Positions 39,510 through 49,140 of a stretch of 64,000 nt of DNA are shown piece by piece. The position numbers and the translations under genes were made by a program. Within the stretch, counting starts at the first letter, position 1; the number at the start of each line of letters is the position of its first letter. Under the pieces are notes generated by a model. That model was not told the DNA's origin. It searched no databases and saw nothing but the letters and a program-made list of their open reading frames with translations. The DNA is from Sulfomarinibacter sp963733915 (GTDB lineage Bacteria > Acidobacteriota > Thermoanaerobaculia > Thermoanaerobaculales > Sulfomarinibacteraceae). The stretch lies in assembly GCA_963733915.1 (NCBI GenBank), contig CAVTEP010000006.1, positions 434,001 to 498,000 on the forward strand, read 5' to 3'.

Positions 39510-41816
39510 CTACCCCCACACCACCATCAGTTCGAGGACCTGGATTTCCGCCTTCTTCGCCGTGATCGCCTGCTCCTCGATCGCCTCGGCGGTCTCCTCG
39601 GATTCGGCAGCGATGCGATCGATTTCGTCCTGGAGCTCGTCGGCGAGCGCTTCGATCTCCGCCTCGAGACGCTCGATTTCGTTCTCGGACTCGATCACCG
39701 CTCCCTCGGAGGTCTTGCGCATTCGGCGCATGCCGGCTGCGGTCTTGATCTTGGACGCCGCCTTGCGCGAAGCCGAGCTGACGCTGCGCGAGCCGAGCAG
39801 GACCGAGAACAAGCCCTCCACCATGCCCATCGCTTCCTCGGCCTTGCGTGATCCCAGCTGTGCGCGGTCGCGTTCGAGCTCGTCGCGCTCGCGATCGAGC
39901 CGTTTCTTGAGGGTCTTCATCCGGCCTTCGTAGCGTTTGCGGACCCGCTCCTGGGTCTGGTCGTCGGCGCGATCAGCGGCCGCGAGACAGCGCGCGAGAA
40001 AGGCTTCGGCCGTCTCTCCCTCGGCGGCGACCATCTTGAGGCGGGGGTTGACGAGGACCTGTAGCGGTTTCCGCGCCCGCCATCCGACAAAGCTCCCTTC
40101 CGCCTGTTTGAGCTCGGATGAAAGCCGCCCCGGCGCTGCAGACGGAAAGTCCATGCCGGCGGGCGGATGATCGTCAGAGTCCGGCATCTCGGAAAGCAGT
40201 TCCGCCTCCTCCCAGTCGAGGCCTCCGTCGTCGCCGACCGGGACCGACCAGATCTCCACGAACTCCCGGTGGAGGTTGAGCGACGCGCGTTGCACGGCGA
40301 GGCGATTTCGAATCAGCAGGCTCGGGCTCGCGAGCCCCGAGAAGCCGGCGCTGAACGCCACCGGCGCCTCAACCGCCAACGGCGGTGGCTGCCGCCGCAC
40401 CGGCGGCTGCGCGCCCGCGGCTTCTGCCGTTCCCGAAACGCCCCCACCATTCCGACCGGACAGCAGCGGACCCATCTCGGACAGGGTCACCGGGCCGCGA
40501 AGGTAGCTCATGGCCCACCTCGAGGCGAAGCTTTGCGCCCGCTCCTTTGCCCGCACGTCCATCAGCAGAAACTGCCGCTTGCCGAGTCCGGCGACAATCT
40601 CGTCGGCATCGCGGCCGTCGGGCAGCCTCGACATGCCGAGCCCCTCGAGAGCGCGCTCACGATCGTTGGCGGTGATCAGACGGCCGATCAGTTTGACGCC
40701 GGCATTGCCGAGCGCCTTGTAGTCGAGGTCGACCGGATTCTGGGTCGCCAACCACGCGCCGACGCCGTAGGCCCGGCCCTGTTTGAAGAGGGTCAGCAGC
40801 GGCGCCTTGGTCGGCGGGTTCTTGGGATACGGCGGCAGGATCCCCTGTACCTCGTCCATGTACAGCAGGGCCCGCAACCCCGACGACGCCGGCTGTCGCC
40901 GCATCCAGGCCACCAGTTCCGCGACCAGGAGGGCGATCACGAACTGCCGCTGCCGGTCGTCGAGGTGCGCGACCGAGACAATGCTCGCCCGGGGTGACGA
41001 GGGCGTGCCGAGGAGCTGGTCCATGTCGAGCGGCGTGCCCTCGGTCCAGGCCGCAAAGGCTGGGCTCGCGTGCAAGGTATTGAGCGCCATCACAAGCTTC
41101 ATCCGCTCGTCGCGTGGGTAGAAACTCTCGAGCGACAGCGCGCCGAGCGAGTCCATCGGCGGATCGGCCAGCAGCGCCAGCAGACCGGCCAGGTCGAGAT
41201 TGACGCCTCGCCGCCATCCGTCGAGGATCACCGACGCGGTGAGCACGTGATCGCGGTCGGAGAGCGGGTCCCCGCCGCGACCGACCAGCGAGAGCAGGGC
41301 CGAGGTGATGCCGTTGACGCGATCGGTGGCGCCGTCGCGATCGCCGTCCGGATCCCAGCCCTGGGGCGAACCGAGGGCCGGCAGGATATCGAGCGGCGCG
41401 ACCGACCCGGCGCCCGGCGTCAGCAGCTGCCAGGTGACGCCGTCTCGTACCTCGCACATCTCGTCGTGACCGAGCCCGGCGCCTTCGAGCCCTTTACGCC
41501 AGAAATCCGCCTGCTCCTGCGCCACGGCCGAGCGATCGCCGGCCTCGAGCGCGTCTGGAGGCAGCCAGGGCGCAAAGTCGCCACCCGCGAGTGACGGGAA
41601 GTTGAGCAGCAGATCGACCATGTCGCCCTTGAGGTCGATCACGAGCATCGACACTCCGCGGCGCGCGAGCTCTTCGAGGGCGACGATCCCGAGACCGGTC
41701 TTGCCGGAACCGGTCATGCCGAGGCAGACGGCATGGGTCGTCAGATGATCGAGGTCGAGAAGGACGCGCTCCGAGGTCCCGATCTCGGTGCCCAGGTAGA
41801 GGTCGTGATCCGCCAT
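39510..41816 (-). CDS. HerA/DUF87-like P-loop ATPase with C-terminal coiled coil
   Basis: The 768-residue product has Walker A GMTGSGKTGLG near residue 34, a strand VSMLVIDLKGD, a second acidic strand LLYMDEVQGILPPYP (Walker B), and an RxG-type segment NRERA/GLGKRQFLLMD, as in HerA/VirB4-like ATPases. The last 200 residues hold a long coiled coil (KKRLDRERDELERDRAQL; ENEIERLEAEIEALADEL). Start ATG 41816 follows GAGAGGAG; the longer reading has no homology. No NurA or Sir2 partner is adjacent, so it is an orphan. Role could be DNA pumping or defence; unknown. Confidence 0.8.
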   Translation of the reverse strand: MADHDLYLGTEIGTSERVLLDLDHLTTHAVCLGMTGSGKTGLGIVALEELARRGVSMLVIDLKGDMVDLLLNFPSLAGGDFAPWLPPDALEAGDRSAVAQEQADFWRKGLEGAGLGHDEMCEVRDGVTWQLLTPGAGSVAPLDILPALGSPQGWDPDGDRDGATDRVNGITSALLSLVGRGGDPLSDRDHVLTASVILDGWRRGVNLDLAGLLALLADPPMDSLGALSLESFYPRDERMKLVMALNTLHASPAFAAWTEGTPLDMDQLLGTPSSPRASIVSVAHLDDRQRQFVIALLVAELVAWMRRQPASSGLRALLYMDEVQGILPPYPKNPPTKAPLLTLFKQGRAYGVGAWLATQNPVDLDYKALGNAGVKLIGRLITANDRERALEGLGMSRLPDGRDADEIVAGLGKRQFLLMDVRAKERAQSFASRWAMSYLRGPVTLSEMGPLLSGRNGGGVSGTAEAAGAQPPVRRQPPPLAVEAPVAFSAGFSGLASPSLLIRNRLAVQRASLNLHREFVEIWSVPVGDDGGLDWEEAELLSEMPDSDDHPPAGMDFPSAAPGRLSSELKQAEGSFVGWRARKPLQVLVNPRLKMVAAEGETAEAFLARCLAAADRADDQTQERVRKRYEGRMKTLKKRLDRERDELERDRAQLGSRKAEEAMGMVEGLFSVLLGSRSVSSASRKAASKIKTAAGMRRMRKTSEGAVIESENEIERLEAEIEALADELQDEIDRIAAESEETAEAIEEQAITAKKAEIQVLELMVVWG

Positions 41817-41927
41817 CGATGGCTCCTCTCTCTCAGCGGCTGTTGGAACGCAGAGTATCATCGCTCGCCAAGCGCCACAGGCCCTGGTATAGTTGCCACC
41901 GCAACGATACAAGCGAAAGGAGAATCG

Positions 41928-42368
41928 ATGATGGGTCTCCTCGATCTGTTCGGCAAAAACTTTGAAACTCAAGTGCAGGACGCGGTCGCCGATGCCGCTG
42001 CCACCAGCCCGGGAATCAGTGGCCTCAAGGCGGAGGTGCGCGGCAAGGTCATTACCCTGAGGGGCAAGGCCGAGAGCCGCGAGGCCGCCAATCTGGTCAT
42101 GAAGAAGATCGACCAGGCGGTCAAGGCGGACAACATCGTCAATGCGATCGAGGTCGCCAAGGCACCCGAGCCGGCAAAGGTGGCGGTGCCGCAGGCAAAG
42201 ACCGAGGCGCGGGTCTACGAGGTCGTCGCTGGTGACACGCTGGGCGCCATTGCCAAGAAGTACTACGGCAAGGCGAGCGCGTACATGAAGATCTTCGAGG
42301 CAAATCGAGACATTCTCGACAACCCCGATCTGATCAAGGTCGGCCAGAAGCTGAAGATCCCGGAATAG
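41928..42368 (+). CDS. BON and LysM domain protein
   Basis: The 146-residue product has a BON domain (about 20-80: VADAAATSPGISGLKAEVRGKVITLRG) and a C-terminal LysM peptidoglycan-binding domain (about 95-146: YEVVAGDTLGAIAKKYYGKASAY, then LIKVGQKLKIPE). This is the YgaU/Kbp plan; the E. coli protein binds potassium in the cytosol. No signal peptide is present, which fits Kbp more than a wall protein. GAAAGGAG precedes the ATG pair at 41928/41931. Convergent with the GHMP kinase gene. Confidence 0.9.
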   Translation: MMGLLDLFGKNFETQVQDAVADAAATSPGISGLKAEVRGKVITLRGKAESREAANLVMKKIDQAVKADNIVNAIEVAKAPEPAKVAVPQAKTEARVYEVVAGDTLGAIAKKYYGKASAYMKIFEANRDILDNPDLIKVGQKLKIPE

Positions 42369-42389
42369 ACGACCGGTAATACCTGCGTT

Positions 42390-43376
42390 TCAGCCGCGGG
42401 CGAGCACCCGGCACCCGATTCGCGCCACCTCGGCGGCCACTACCCGGCCACCGGGAAGCGTGCGCGCGAGGGCACGCGCGATGGTGTCCCGCTCGCCCTC
42501 CCGGTGCCAGATGAGCACGCTTCCCCCGCCGCCGGCGCCGCAGGCTTTGACGGCCACCGCACCGGCGCCGAGGGCGACATCTTCGAGCTCCGCGAGCTCC
42601 GGCGGGCAGACATCGGGGGCCAGGTGGCGGCGAGCGCTCCACTCCGCCGCCACCGCCGTCCCGACTTCATTTTCATCGCCGTCGAGAAGCGCGCGCCGGC
42701 AGCGCCGGGCGGCCTCCGCAATCGCTTCCAACGCGTCCGCCGTCGCGCTGTCGCCCTCGAGTCGGCGCCGGATCACTTCCCAGTTCACCATCCCGGAGTG
42801 GTGACTGATCCCGGTGTCAAAGACCGTCATGCGGTCTCCGACCCAGGCCAGGTCGACGTCGAGCTTCTCGACCCGCTCACCGCCGGGCTCGTAGTGAACC
42901 GCGAGGACGCCGCCCCGGACCGCCGCCCAGTGGTCCTGAACGCCGGTCGGCACCTTCAGGATCCTGGCCTCGAGGTCGCGGGCCAGCGCAACCAGCCGCA
43001 CATCCTCCATCACCTCGCCGGCCGCGGTGAGAATTCCCCGTGCCAGAGCGACCGCGTAGGCCGACGAACCGCCGAGACCCGAGCCCATCCCGGCCTGCGA
43101 TCGGACGCGAACCCGAACCCCGCCCTCGGGCCGCACGGCCAGCGCCACCGCAGCGCTGAGATCGCCGGTCGCGTCAACGGCGCCGAGCCGTCTCCAGTCG
43201 TCTTCGCCGATCGCGTGCCACACCTCGCCGGTCGGGCCCTCGAGATCGACCTCGAGCCGCACCATGACCGGGATCGCGACGTTGACGGTCAGTGAACCGG
43301 GGTGCATGATCCCGAGCGGCCAGATATCGAGCGTGCCCCCGGCAAGATCCGCCCGGCACGGCGACTCGACCAGCAT
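42390..43376 (-). CDS. GHMP family sugar kinase
   Basis: About 328 residues from ATG 43376. GHMP motifs seen: N-terminal SPCRADLAGGTLDIWP, the ATP loop GMGSGLGGSSAYAVALARG, and the C-terminal KACGAGGGGSVLIW. Similarity in layout is closest to heptose-7-phosphate and fucose kinases (HddA-type), suggesting a sugar substrate. GTTSH-like DTGISHHSGMVNWEVI is also present. It starts 20 bases after the M23 peptidase gene and is third in an apparent operon with that and a TlpA-like gene. Upstream in-frame codons belong to the M23 gene's sequence, so this start is preferred. Confidence 0.82.
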   Translation of the reverse strand: MLVESPCRADLAGGTLDIWPLGIMHPGSLTVNVAIPVMVRLEVDLEGPTGEVWHAIGEDDWRRLGAVDATGDLSAAVALAVRPEGGVRVRVRSQAGMGSGLGGSSAYAVALARGILTAAGEVMEDVRLVALARDLEARILKVPTGVQDHWAAVRGGVLAVHYEPGGERVEKLDVDLAWVGDRMTVFDTGISHHSGMVNWEVIRRRLEGDSATADALEAIAEAARRCRRALLDGDENEVGTAVAAEWSARRHLAPDVCPPELAELEDVALGAGAVAVKACGAGGGGSVLIWHREGERDTIARALARTLPGGRVVAAEVARIGCRVLARG

Positions 43377-43396
43377 GCCGACACCCAACGGCGAGC

Positions 43397-44623
43397 TCAA
43401 CAGCGCGCACCGATCGGCGGCGGCTCGTCCGCAAACAGCGAGAGAATCGCAAGGGCGTGTGCCAGGAATCTCTTCAGCCGATCGGCCGACAGCGGCTCGA
43501 CGGCCGGCGACGAAATCGACAGCGGATTGATCCACTTGCCGTTGAGGGTGACGCGGTAGTCGAGGTGAGGCCCGGTAGAGAGCCCGGTGGAACCGACATA
43601 GCCGATGATCTGTCCCTGCGAGACCCTGGCGCCGCGTCTGACACCCTTGCCAAAGCGGCTCAGGTGGAGGTAGTTGGTCTCGTAGCCGTTGGTGTGGCGG
43701 ACCGTGACCATGTTGCCGCCACCACCCTTGCGGCCGGCAAAAACCACCGTGCCGTCGGCCGTCACCAGGGCCGGCGTCCCAACTGGCGCACCGTAATCGA
43801 CCCCGTAATGCGGTACCCGCTTTTGCAGAACCGGGTGGAAGCGGCTCATGCTGAAGCGTGAGGTGACGCGGCTGAACTTGAGCGGCGAACGTAGAAACTG
43901 CTTGCGCAGTGGGCGGCCTTCGAGATCGTAGTAGCCGAGCCGTCCGGCGTCGTCAGGGTAGACCACCGCGTCGAGGGTGCGTTTGCCGTTGACGAACCGG
44001 GCGGCATAGATCGTGCCCCAGGCAAAAAACTCGCCGTCGACCTTCTGCCGGTCGGCGATCACCACGAAGCTGTCGCCTTTTCTGAGGTCGCGCAGGAAAT
44101 CGATGTCCCACTGATAGATCTGCGCCACCATCACCGCCAACTCGGGGCCTCCGCCGGCTTCATCCATGGCGCCGAACAGCGACGACTCGATCGTCCCTTC
44201 GAGACGCAGAACCTCGCTTTCGATCGGACGCTCGATGCGTTCGACCGCGATGCCTTCGCTGCCGGCCAGGAAATGGACCTCGGTGCGACGGTCGAAGACC
44301 ACCTCGAGACTCTCGAGCCGGCCCGTGGGAGAACGGAGGCCGCGAAACTCGGTGCCCGGCAGGAGACGTTTGGCGTCGAGCTCCGAAACCAGCGCGTCGC
44401 GCCAGATCACCCATTCGTCGCCCGCGAGCCTGCGGCTGATGCTTTCAATCGTGTCCCCCGAAGCGACCAGGGTCTGGATGGGCGGGTGGTAGGCGGCGAG
44501 CTTTTCGACCGTCACCCGTTCAAAGCCGGAGGCAGCGCTCGACCCCCCGCCGCATCCCGCGGTGAGAACTGCGGCCAATATCATCGAGGCCAGAAGCCCC
44601 GGTGCCCGCCCGACCAGCGTCAA
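43397..44623 (-). CDS. M23 metallopeptidase lipoprotein
   Basis: TTG 44623 overlaps the stop of the TlpA-like gene (TTGA) and begins a lipoprotein signal ending at Cys in LAAVLTAGC. The product (about 408 residues) contains a LysM-like/OapA region (IQTLVASGDTIESISRRL), a linker domain, and a LytM/M23 domain near the C-terminus. HYGVDYGAPVGTPALVTADG carries His and Asp zinc ligands, and GPHLDYRV the HxH-like segment. It should cut peptide crosslinks of murein or activate amidases in the periplasm. Its start choice rests on the signal peptide; a GTG four codons upstream is also possible. Confidence 0.85.
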   Translation of the reverse strand: MTLVGRAPGLLASMILAAVLTAGCGGGSSAASGFERVTVEKLAAYHPPIQTLVASGDTIESISRRLAGDEWVIWRDALVSELDAKRLLPGTEFRGLRSPTGRLESLEVVFDRRTEVHFLAGSEGIAVERIERPIESEVLRLEGTIESSLFGAMDEAGGGPELAVMVAQIYQWDIDFLRDLRKGDSFVVIADRQKVDGEFFAWGTIYAARFVNGKRTLDAVVYPDDAGRLGYYDLEGRPLRKQFLRSPLKFSRVTSRFSMSRFHPVLQKRVPHYGVDYGAPVGTPALVTADGTVVFAGRKGGGGNMVTVRHTNGYETNYLHLSRFGKGVRRGARVSQGQIIGYVGSTGLSTGPHLDYRVTLNGKWINPLSISSPAVEPLSADRLKRFLAHALAILSLFADEPPPIGARC

Positions 44624-45069
44624 GGCCCCCTCCACCCGCGGATCGCACCGGCGGTGGCCTCGATTTTGGCCAGCGCGGTACCGTCCGCCGCCACCAATAG
44701 CAGCGACGGCACCTTGATGACCCGGTACTCCTTGAGCAACCCCCCGTAACGATCGTGGAGCCAGCCGACCTTGCGCGGCCCGAGCGCCTTCCGGCCGTCT
44801 TCGAGCGTTTCCTGGACATCGAGCACGACCAGGAACAGCCCGGAATCGCGACACGCCTCGCTGAGCCCCTGGTAACGGTCCATCGTCGTTTCGGAGTCCG
44901 GCGCCCACGATGCCCACACCAAAACCGCGACCGGTCCCCGCTTGCCCACCCAATCGCTCCACACCACGGGTGCCCCGGAGACGCCGTCGACCAGCGGTGG
45001 GTCGGCCGCCGTCGCGGCCGACAGACCGGTCAGGAGCATCAAGCTGACGAGCACCGCGACCCTTCTCAT
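44620..45069 (-). CDS. TlpA/thioredoxin-fold secreted protein without the CxxC motif
   Basis: The 149-residue product has a signal peptide (VAVLVSLMLLTGLSAATA). The thioredoxin fold is indicated by GPVAVLVWASWAPDSETTMDRYQ, FLVVLDVQE and YRVIKVPSLLLVAADG, including the cis-Pro VPS. The usual WCxxC is WAPDS here, so both redox cysteines are absent and disulphide exchange is not expected. A chaperone or binding role is more likely. First gene of a coupled trio with an M23 peptidase and GHMP kinase. ATG 45069 was chosen for its signal peptide. Confidence 0.78.
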   Translation of the reverse strand: MRRVAVLVSLMLLTGLSAATAADPPLVDGVSGAPVVWSDWVGKRGPVAVLVWASWAPDSETTMDRYQGLSEACRDSGLFLVVLDVQETLEDGRKALGPRKVGWLHDRYGGLLKEYRVIKVPSLLLVAADGTALAKIEATAGAIRGWRGP

Positions 45070-45202
45070 GGGGAGATTATAACCGGAGCCTTTTTCGCGT
45101 CCGTCGTCGCGTCCGATATTCACGCTGAAGAGCATGACGCGAAAAATGCTTCTCGATTGCCGTGGTGCGGCAAAACGCGCTACACTCGCCGCGGGAGGCC
45201 AG

Positions 45203-46810
45203 ATGAGCCCGACCAGCGCCCCGCCTCAGACGGATATCGAAACCGACGTTGTGATCATCGGCTCTGGCTTCGGCGGGTCGGTGGCCGCCCACCGGCTCAG
45301 CCAGAAGGGCTACCGGGTGACGGTCTTCGAAAAGGGCCGGCGCTGGCGTCCCGAGGATTTTCCGAAGAGCAACTGGAACATCCGCAAGTCCTTCTGGTTT
45401 CCGAAAATCGGTTGCCGCGGGATCTTCGGCATGCGGCTGCTGCGCGAGGCCCTGGTCCTGCACGGGGTGGGCGTCGGCGGCGGCAGCCTGGTCTACGCCA
45501 ACACCCTCTTCGAGCCGCCCGAGACGGTGTGGGACGACCCCCAGTGGCGCGGTCTCGAGGACTGGCGGACGGAAATGCCGCAACACTACGAGACAGCTCG
45601 GAAAATGCTGGGCGTGGTCGAAAACCCGAAGCTCGGTCCCGCCGACGAGGCGCTGCGCCGCGCCGCGGCACGGCGCGGGCGGGAGGACAGCTTCCGCCGC
45701 ACCCCGGTCGGCATCTACTTCGGCGAACCGGAGGTGACCGTCCCCGACCCGTACTTCGACGGCGAGGGTCCACCGCGCACCGGCTGTACATTCTGCGGCG
45801 GCTGCATGGTCGGCTGCCGGCCGGGGGCCAAGAACACCCTCGACAAGAACTATCTCTATCTGGCCGAAAAGGCCGGCGCCGAAGTCATCCCCGACACCAA
45901 GGTCACCCTCGTCGAGTCCTCGCCGGGCGGCGGTTACCGGGTCCGTTGGCAACGCTCGAACGGGTTCTTTTCCACCTCCAGGGGATCGCTCACCGCGCCC
46001 ATGGTGGTCTTCGCCGGCGGCGTCCTCGGCACGGTGCCGCTGCTCATGAAGTGCAAGGAAGAGGGCGCTCTCGCCGGGCTCTCCGACCAGCTCGGCAAGA
46101 TCGTGCGGACCAACTCCGAGGCCCTGCTGGGGGTCACCTCGAAGAGCCGCAAGGATCTCTGGGAGGGCATTGCCATCGCCGCCAAGGTGGAGATCGACGA
46201 GGTCACCCACTTCGAGTGCGTGCGCTTCCCGAAGGGCTCCGACGTCATGCTGCTGCTCGGAACCCTGCTCACCGACGGCGGTCCCGGCATGCCCCGCCAG
46301 CTGCGGTGGCTCGGCAACATTATCCGCCACCCGATCGACTTCCTGCGCATCCTCAAACCGTGGGGCAAGGCCGAGACGGGCACCGTGGTGATGGCCATGC
46401 AGACCGCCGACAATCACACCCGGCTGGTCCGCAAGCGCACCCTGCTGTGGCCTTTTTCGCGATCGCTCACTACCCAGCCCGACCCTGACCAACCCGGCAT
46501 CCCATCCTACATTCCGGTCGCCAACCAGATCGCCCGCGAGGTGGCGAAGGAGCTCGACGGCATTCCCCAGTCGACTCTCAACGAGGTCCTGCTCGATACC
46601 TCCACCACCGCTCACATCCTCGGCGGCTGCGGCATCGGCAGCGGTCCCGAGACGGGCGTCATCGATTCCTCGGGGCGGGTCTTCGGGCACGACGGTTTGT
46701 ATGTGATGGACGGCTCGATGATCGGCGCCAACCTCGGCGTCAACCCGTCGCTCACCATCACCGCGTTGTCCGAGCACGTGTGCAGTCGCATTCCGCCGAA
46801 GAACGCTTGA
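45203..46810 (+). CDS. GMC-type FAD oxidoreductase (cholesterol-oxidase-like)
   Basis: The 535-residue product has an N-terminal FAD dinucleotide motif VVIIGSGFGGSVAAHRL and FEKGRRWRPEDFP. GVGVGGGSLVYANTL, a Cys-rich CTFCGGCMVGCRPGAKNT, and a C-terminal GMC block (TTAHILGGCGIGSGPETGVID, VMDGSMIGANLGVNPSLTITALSE) follow. Enzymes of this branch oxidise sterols or other alcohols; substrate not determinable. ATG 45203 follows GGGAGG; an upstream in-frame ATG at 45134 adds a stretch without homology. No neighbours in operon. Followed by the 46811-47206 repeat region. Confidence 0.88.
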   Translation: MSPTSAPPQTDIETDVVIIGSGFGGSVAAHRLSQKGYRVTVFEKGRRWRPEDFPKSNWNIRKSFWFPKIGCRGIFGMRLLREALVLHGVGVGGGSLVYANTLFEPPETVWDDPQWRGLEDWRTEMPQHYETARKMLGVVENPKLGPADEALRRAAARRGREDSFRRTPVGIYFGEPEVTVPDPYFDGEGPPRTGCTFCGGCMVGCRPGAKNTLDKNYLYLAEKAGAEVIPDTKVTLVESSPGGGYRVRWQRSNGFFSTSRGSLTAPMVVFAGGVLGTVPLLMKCKEEGALAGLSDQLGKIVRTNSEALLGVTSKSRKDLWEGIAIAAKVEIDEVTHFECVRFPKGSDVMLLLGTLLTDGGPGMPRQLRWLGNIIRHPIDFLRILKPWGKAETGTVVMAMQTADNHTRLVRKRTLLWPFSRSLTTQPDPDQPGIPSYIPVANQIAREVAKELDGIPQSTLNEVLLDTSTTAHILGGCGIGSGPETGVIDSSGRVFGHDGLYVMDGSMIGANLGVNPSLTITALSEHVCSRIPPKNA

Positions 46811-47206
46811 TCGTTAGAACGTTTAACGTTAGAACGTTAAAGCGTTACGCACCCGGACCCGTGTCGACGCGGTACGGAGACAAGGGGGAAAGCGGAGAAA
46901 GAGGTGCGCGCCCGAGGCCCGCCCACGTGAGAAGCGCGCCCCACAAAAACCGCTCGAGAAACGGTGGGATGGATTGTGGGGCAGCCGTCCCGGCTGCCGG
47001 ATGTGTGGGTGGTTCTGTCAGTTGATGGGTCGACGCCCGATGTGTCAATGGATGGGACCGAAGGCGTCGGGGGCGGGCGGGTGGAAAATCCGAAATCCGA
47101 ATTCCGGAATCCGAATTCTGCGATGGTTCCTTTCCCCCTCTGCCCGTCCGCCTCATCAGGGAGGGCGGGTGGAACGTTCTAACGTTCTAACGTTGAAACG
47201 TCGTTG
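46811..47206. repeat. Intergenic repeat region with AACGTT clusters at both ends
   Basis: AACGTT clusters at 46809-46846 and 47170-47206 enclose several elements. These are a GGGGGAAAGCGGAGAAAG purine stretch, a small GGCAGCCGTCCCGGCTGCC palindrome (46979-46998), an AATCCGAAATCCGAATTCCGG tract (47085-47120), and GGGCGGGTGGAACG. No plausible gene was found here. It resembles an expanded, decayed version of the 39328-39505 element. Confidence 0.5.
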
Positions 47207-47224
47207 GTGTACCATCTCTCGCAC

Positions 47225-47917
47225 ATGATAGGACAGGCTTCGGTGGCGGTGATCTTTGAGCGCCAGTGGCTGCACGCCGCGGTGCTGGCGGTCATGCTGG
47301 GAGGCCTGTGGTCGATCACCCGCAGTTGTGGGTGCTTTCATCGCGGCGCGGTGTGGGGTGTCGGCACCTGGACCTGGTTCTGGATCGCGGTCGCGGTACC
47401 CATCGCCCACCAGGTCTTCGTCTGGTTCTGCTGGCGCATCGAGCTCCATCGCGGGCTGATCAGCCGAATCTTCGGCCGCTCGGGATTCGCGATTTACGCC
47501 ACGATCTTCACCGCATTCCTGGTCGCGCGTCTGGTCACGGTCACTCTCCTCGCCGTCGCGTCCCACCACTCGTTGCCGGTCAACCACCTGGTGCTGAGAG
47601 TCCTGGCGCTGGTCATCGCGATCCCGGTCGCCTACCTCGGCTACTCGGTGGCCCGCTACTTCAGCTTTGCCCGCGCCTTCGGAGCCGACCACTTCGACGA
47701 GGCCTACCGTTCGAAGCCGCTGGTGCGCGAGGGCATTTTCCGCTTCACTACAAACGGCATGTACACCTTCGGCATGATGGTCCTCTATATCCCAGCCCTG
47801 TGGTACGCCTCCCGTCCCGCCCTGGTGGCGGCGGTCTTTGGCCACCTCTACATCTGGGTCCACTACTTCTGCACCGAAAGACCCGACATGCGGCGAATCT
47901 ACGGTCCCGCCTCGTGA
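47225..47917 (+). CDS. Integral membrane methyltransferase-like protein (PEMT/ICMT fold)
   Basis: The 230-residue product has about six hydrophobic helices. The C-terminal portion FRFTTNGMYTFGMMVLY followed by YFCTERPDMRRIYG matches the SAM-binding signature of phospholipid and isoprenylcysteine methyltransferases (RxPxYxx..., then ER-D). It may methylate phosphatidylethanolamine or a related lipid. ATG 47225 is chosen over an in-frame ATG at 47204 that lies in repeat sequence. It is 16 bases upstream of the alkylation glycosylase gene, so possibly cotranscribed. Confidence 0.72.
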   Translation: MIGQASVAVIFERQWLHAAVLAVMLGGLWSITRSCGCFHRGAVWGVGTWTWFWIAVAVPIAHQVFVWFCWRIELHRGLISRIFGRSGFAIYATIFTAFLVARLVTVTLLAVASHHSLPVNHLVLRVLALVIAIPVAYLGYSVARYFSFARAFGADHFDEAYRSKPLVREGIFRFTTNGMYTFGMMVLYIPALWYASRPALVAAVFGHLYIWVHYFCTERPDMRRIYGPAS

Positions 47918-47933
47918 GGCGATTGGAGCCGTA

Positions 47934-49140
47934 GTGGAAACGATCTCGGCCCTGTCCGCGCGCCGGCTGGCGCTGTGCCGCGCCGGCCTCCTCAAGCCGG
48001 AGTGGACCGCCATGCCGAAACGGGCGGCCGGTCGCGGTACCCGCGCCCGCGCCGCGGCCCACACGATCATCCGCCGCTTCGGCTACCTCCAGCTCGACAC
48101 CGTGGCCATCGCCGGCGCCCGCAGCCACGCCATCGTCCTTCACTCGCGTCTCGACGGATTCGATCCGTCCCTCGCCGAGGAGCTCCTCCAGCCGGGTGAA
48201 CCGATATTCGAGTATTGGGGACACGAGGCGAGCTGGCTCCCGATCGAGCTCTACCCGGTGTTCGGTTTCCGCCGCGAGGAGTTCCGCCACCACCCGTGGT
48301 GGGGGGATCTGGTTGGCCAACACCCGGAGGTGGCTGAGAATCTCATGCGGTCGATCCGTGACGACGGGCCGTTGCGGACCCTCGACATGGAGGGTGAGGG
48401 CAGCCGCGGCTGGTGGGACCTCAAGCTCGCCAAAAAGGTCGCCACCGCCCTGTGGTCGTCCGGCGAGCTCGCGATCCGCGAACGCCGCAACTTCCAGCGC
48501 AGCTACGATCTCGCCGAGCGGGTGATCCCCGAGCGGTGGCTCGAGGAAAAAATGCCCAAGGACAGGGCCATCCAAATCCTGCTCTTGCGGGCGCTCGCCG
48601 GTCACGGCTGGGCCGCCACCGGCACCCTCGCCCAGACCTGGCGTCTCCACAACCGCCTGACCGAGCTGCGCGAGACCCTCGAACGGCTCGCCGAGGGCCA
48701 CGAGGTCGTGCCGTGCTCGCTGGTCCCCGAGAGTGGAGCGGCCAGGCCCGGCTGGATCCGGCCCGCTGATCTCGAGCTCGCGGCCCGGCTCGAAACCGTC
48801 CGCCCGCGCCGCGACCGAGGGGTGCTGCTCTCCCCTTTCGACCCGGTCCTCTGGGACCGCAGCCGAGTCCAGCTGCTCTTCGGTTTCCACCAGATGCTCG
48901 AGATCTTCAAACCGGCGCCGCAGCGGATCTACGGCTACTACTGTCTGCCGGTCCTGGCCGGCGACCGGCTGGTCGCCCGCTTCGATCTCAAGGCCGACCG
49001 CAAACGCGGCATCCTCGAGGTAGCTGTCCCGGCGTTTCGAAGGACCGGATCCGACGGCGCCGGCCTCGCCCTCGGACGGCGCGGCCGCAAATAGCGCGCT
49101 CGAGCGTTACGCCGATGCGCTCGAGCTGGCCGTCGTTTGA
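47934..49140 (+). CDS. Winged-helix DNA glycosylase AlkX/AlkZ (YcaQ family), probable C-terminal frameshift
   Basis: GTG 47934 starts a protein of the HTH_42/YcaQ family, which unhooks interstrand crosslinks and excises bulky alkylated bases. The QxD-type catalytic motif is seen in GYLQLDTVAIAGARSHAIVLHSR, with IFEYWGHEASWLP following. Also present are the RSYDLAERVIPERWL segment and LLSPFDPVLWDRSR. A one-base shift near 49035 would let the chain continue to NSALERYADALELAVV and stop at 49140. There the TGA overlaps the TTG start of the next gene. Without it the frame stops at 49094. Length about 402. Repair-linked with alkA-like gene. Confidence 0.82.

Noticed and set aside
45077..46777. Long minus strand open frame (566 codons)
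   Set aside because: Antisense to the GMC oxidoreductase, which has clear family motifs along its whole length.
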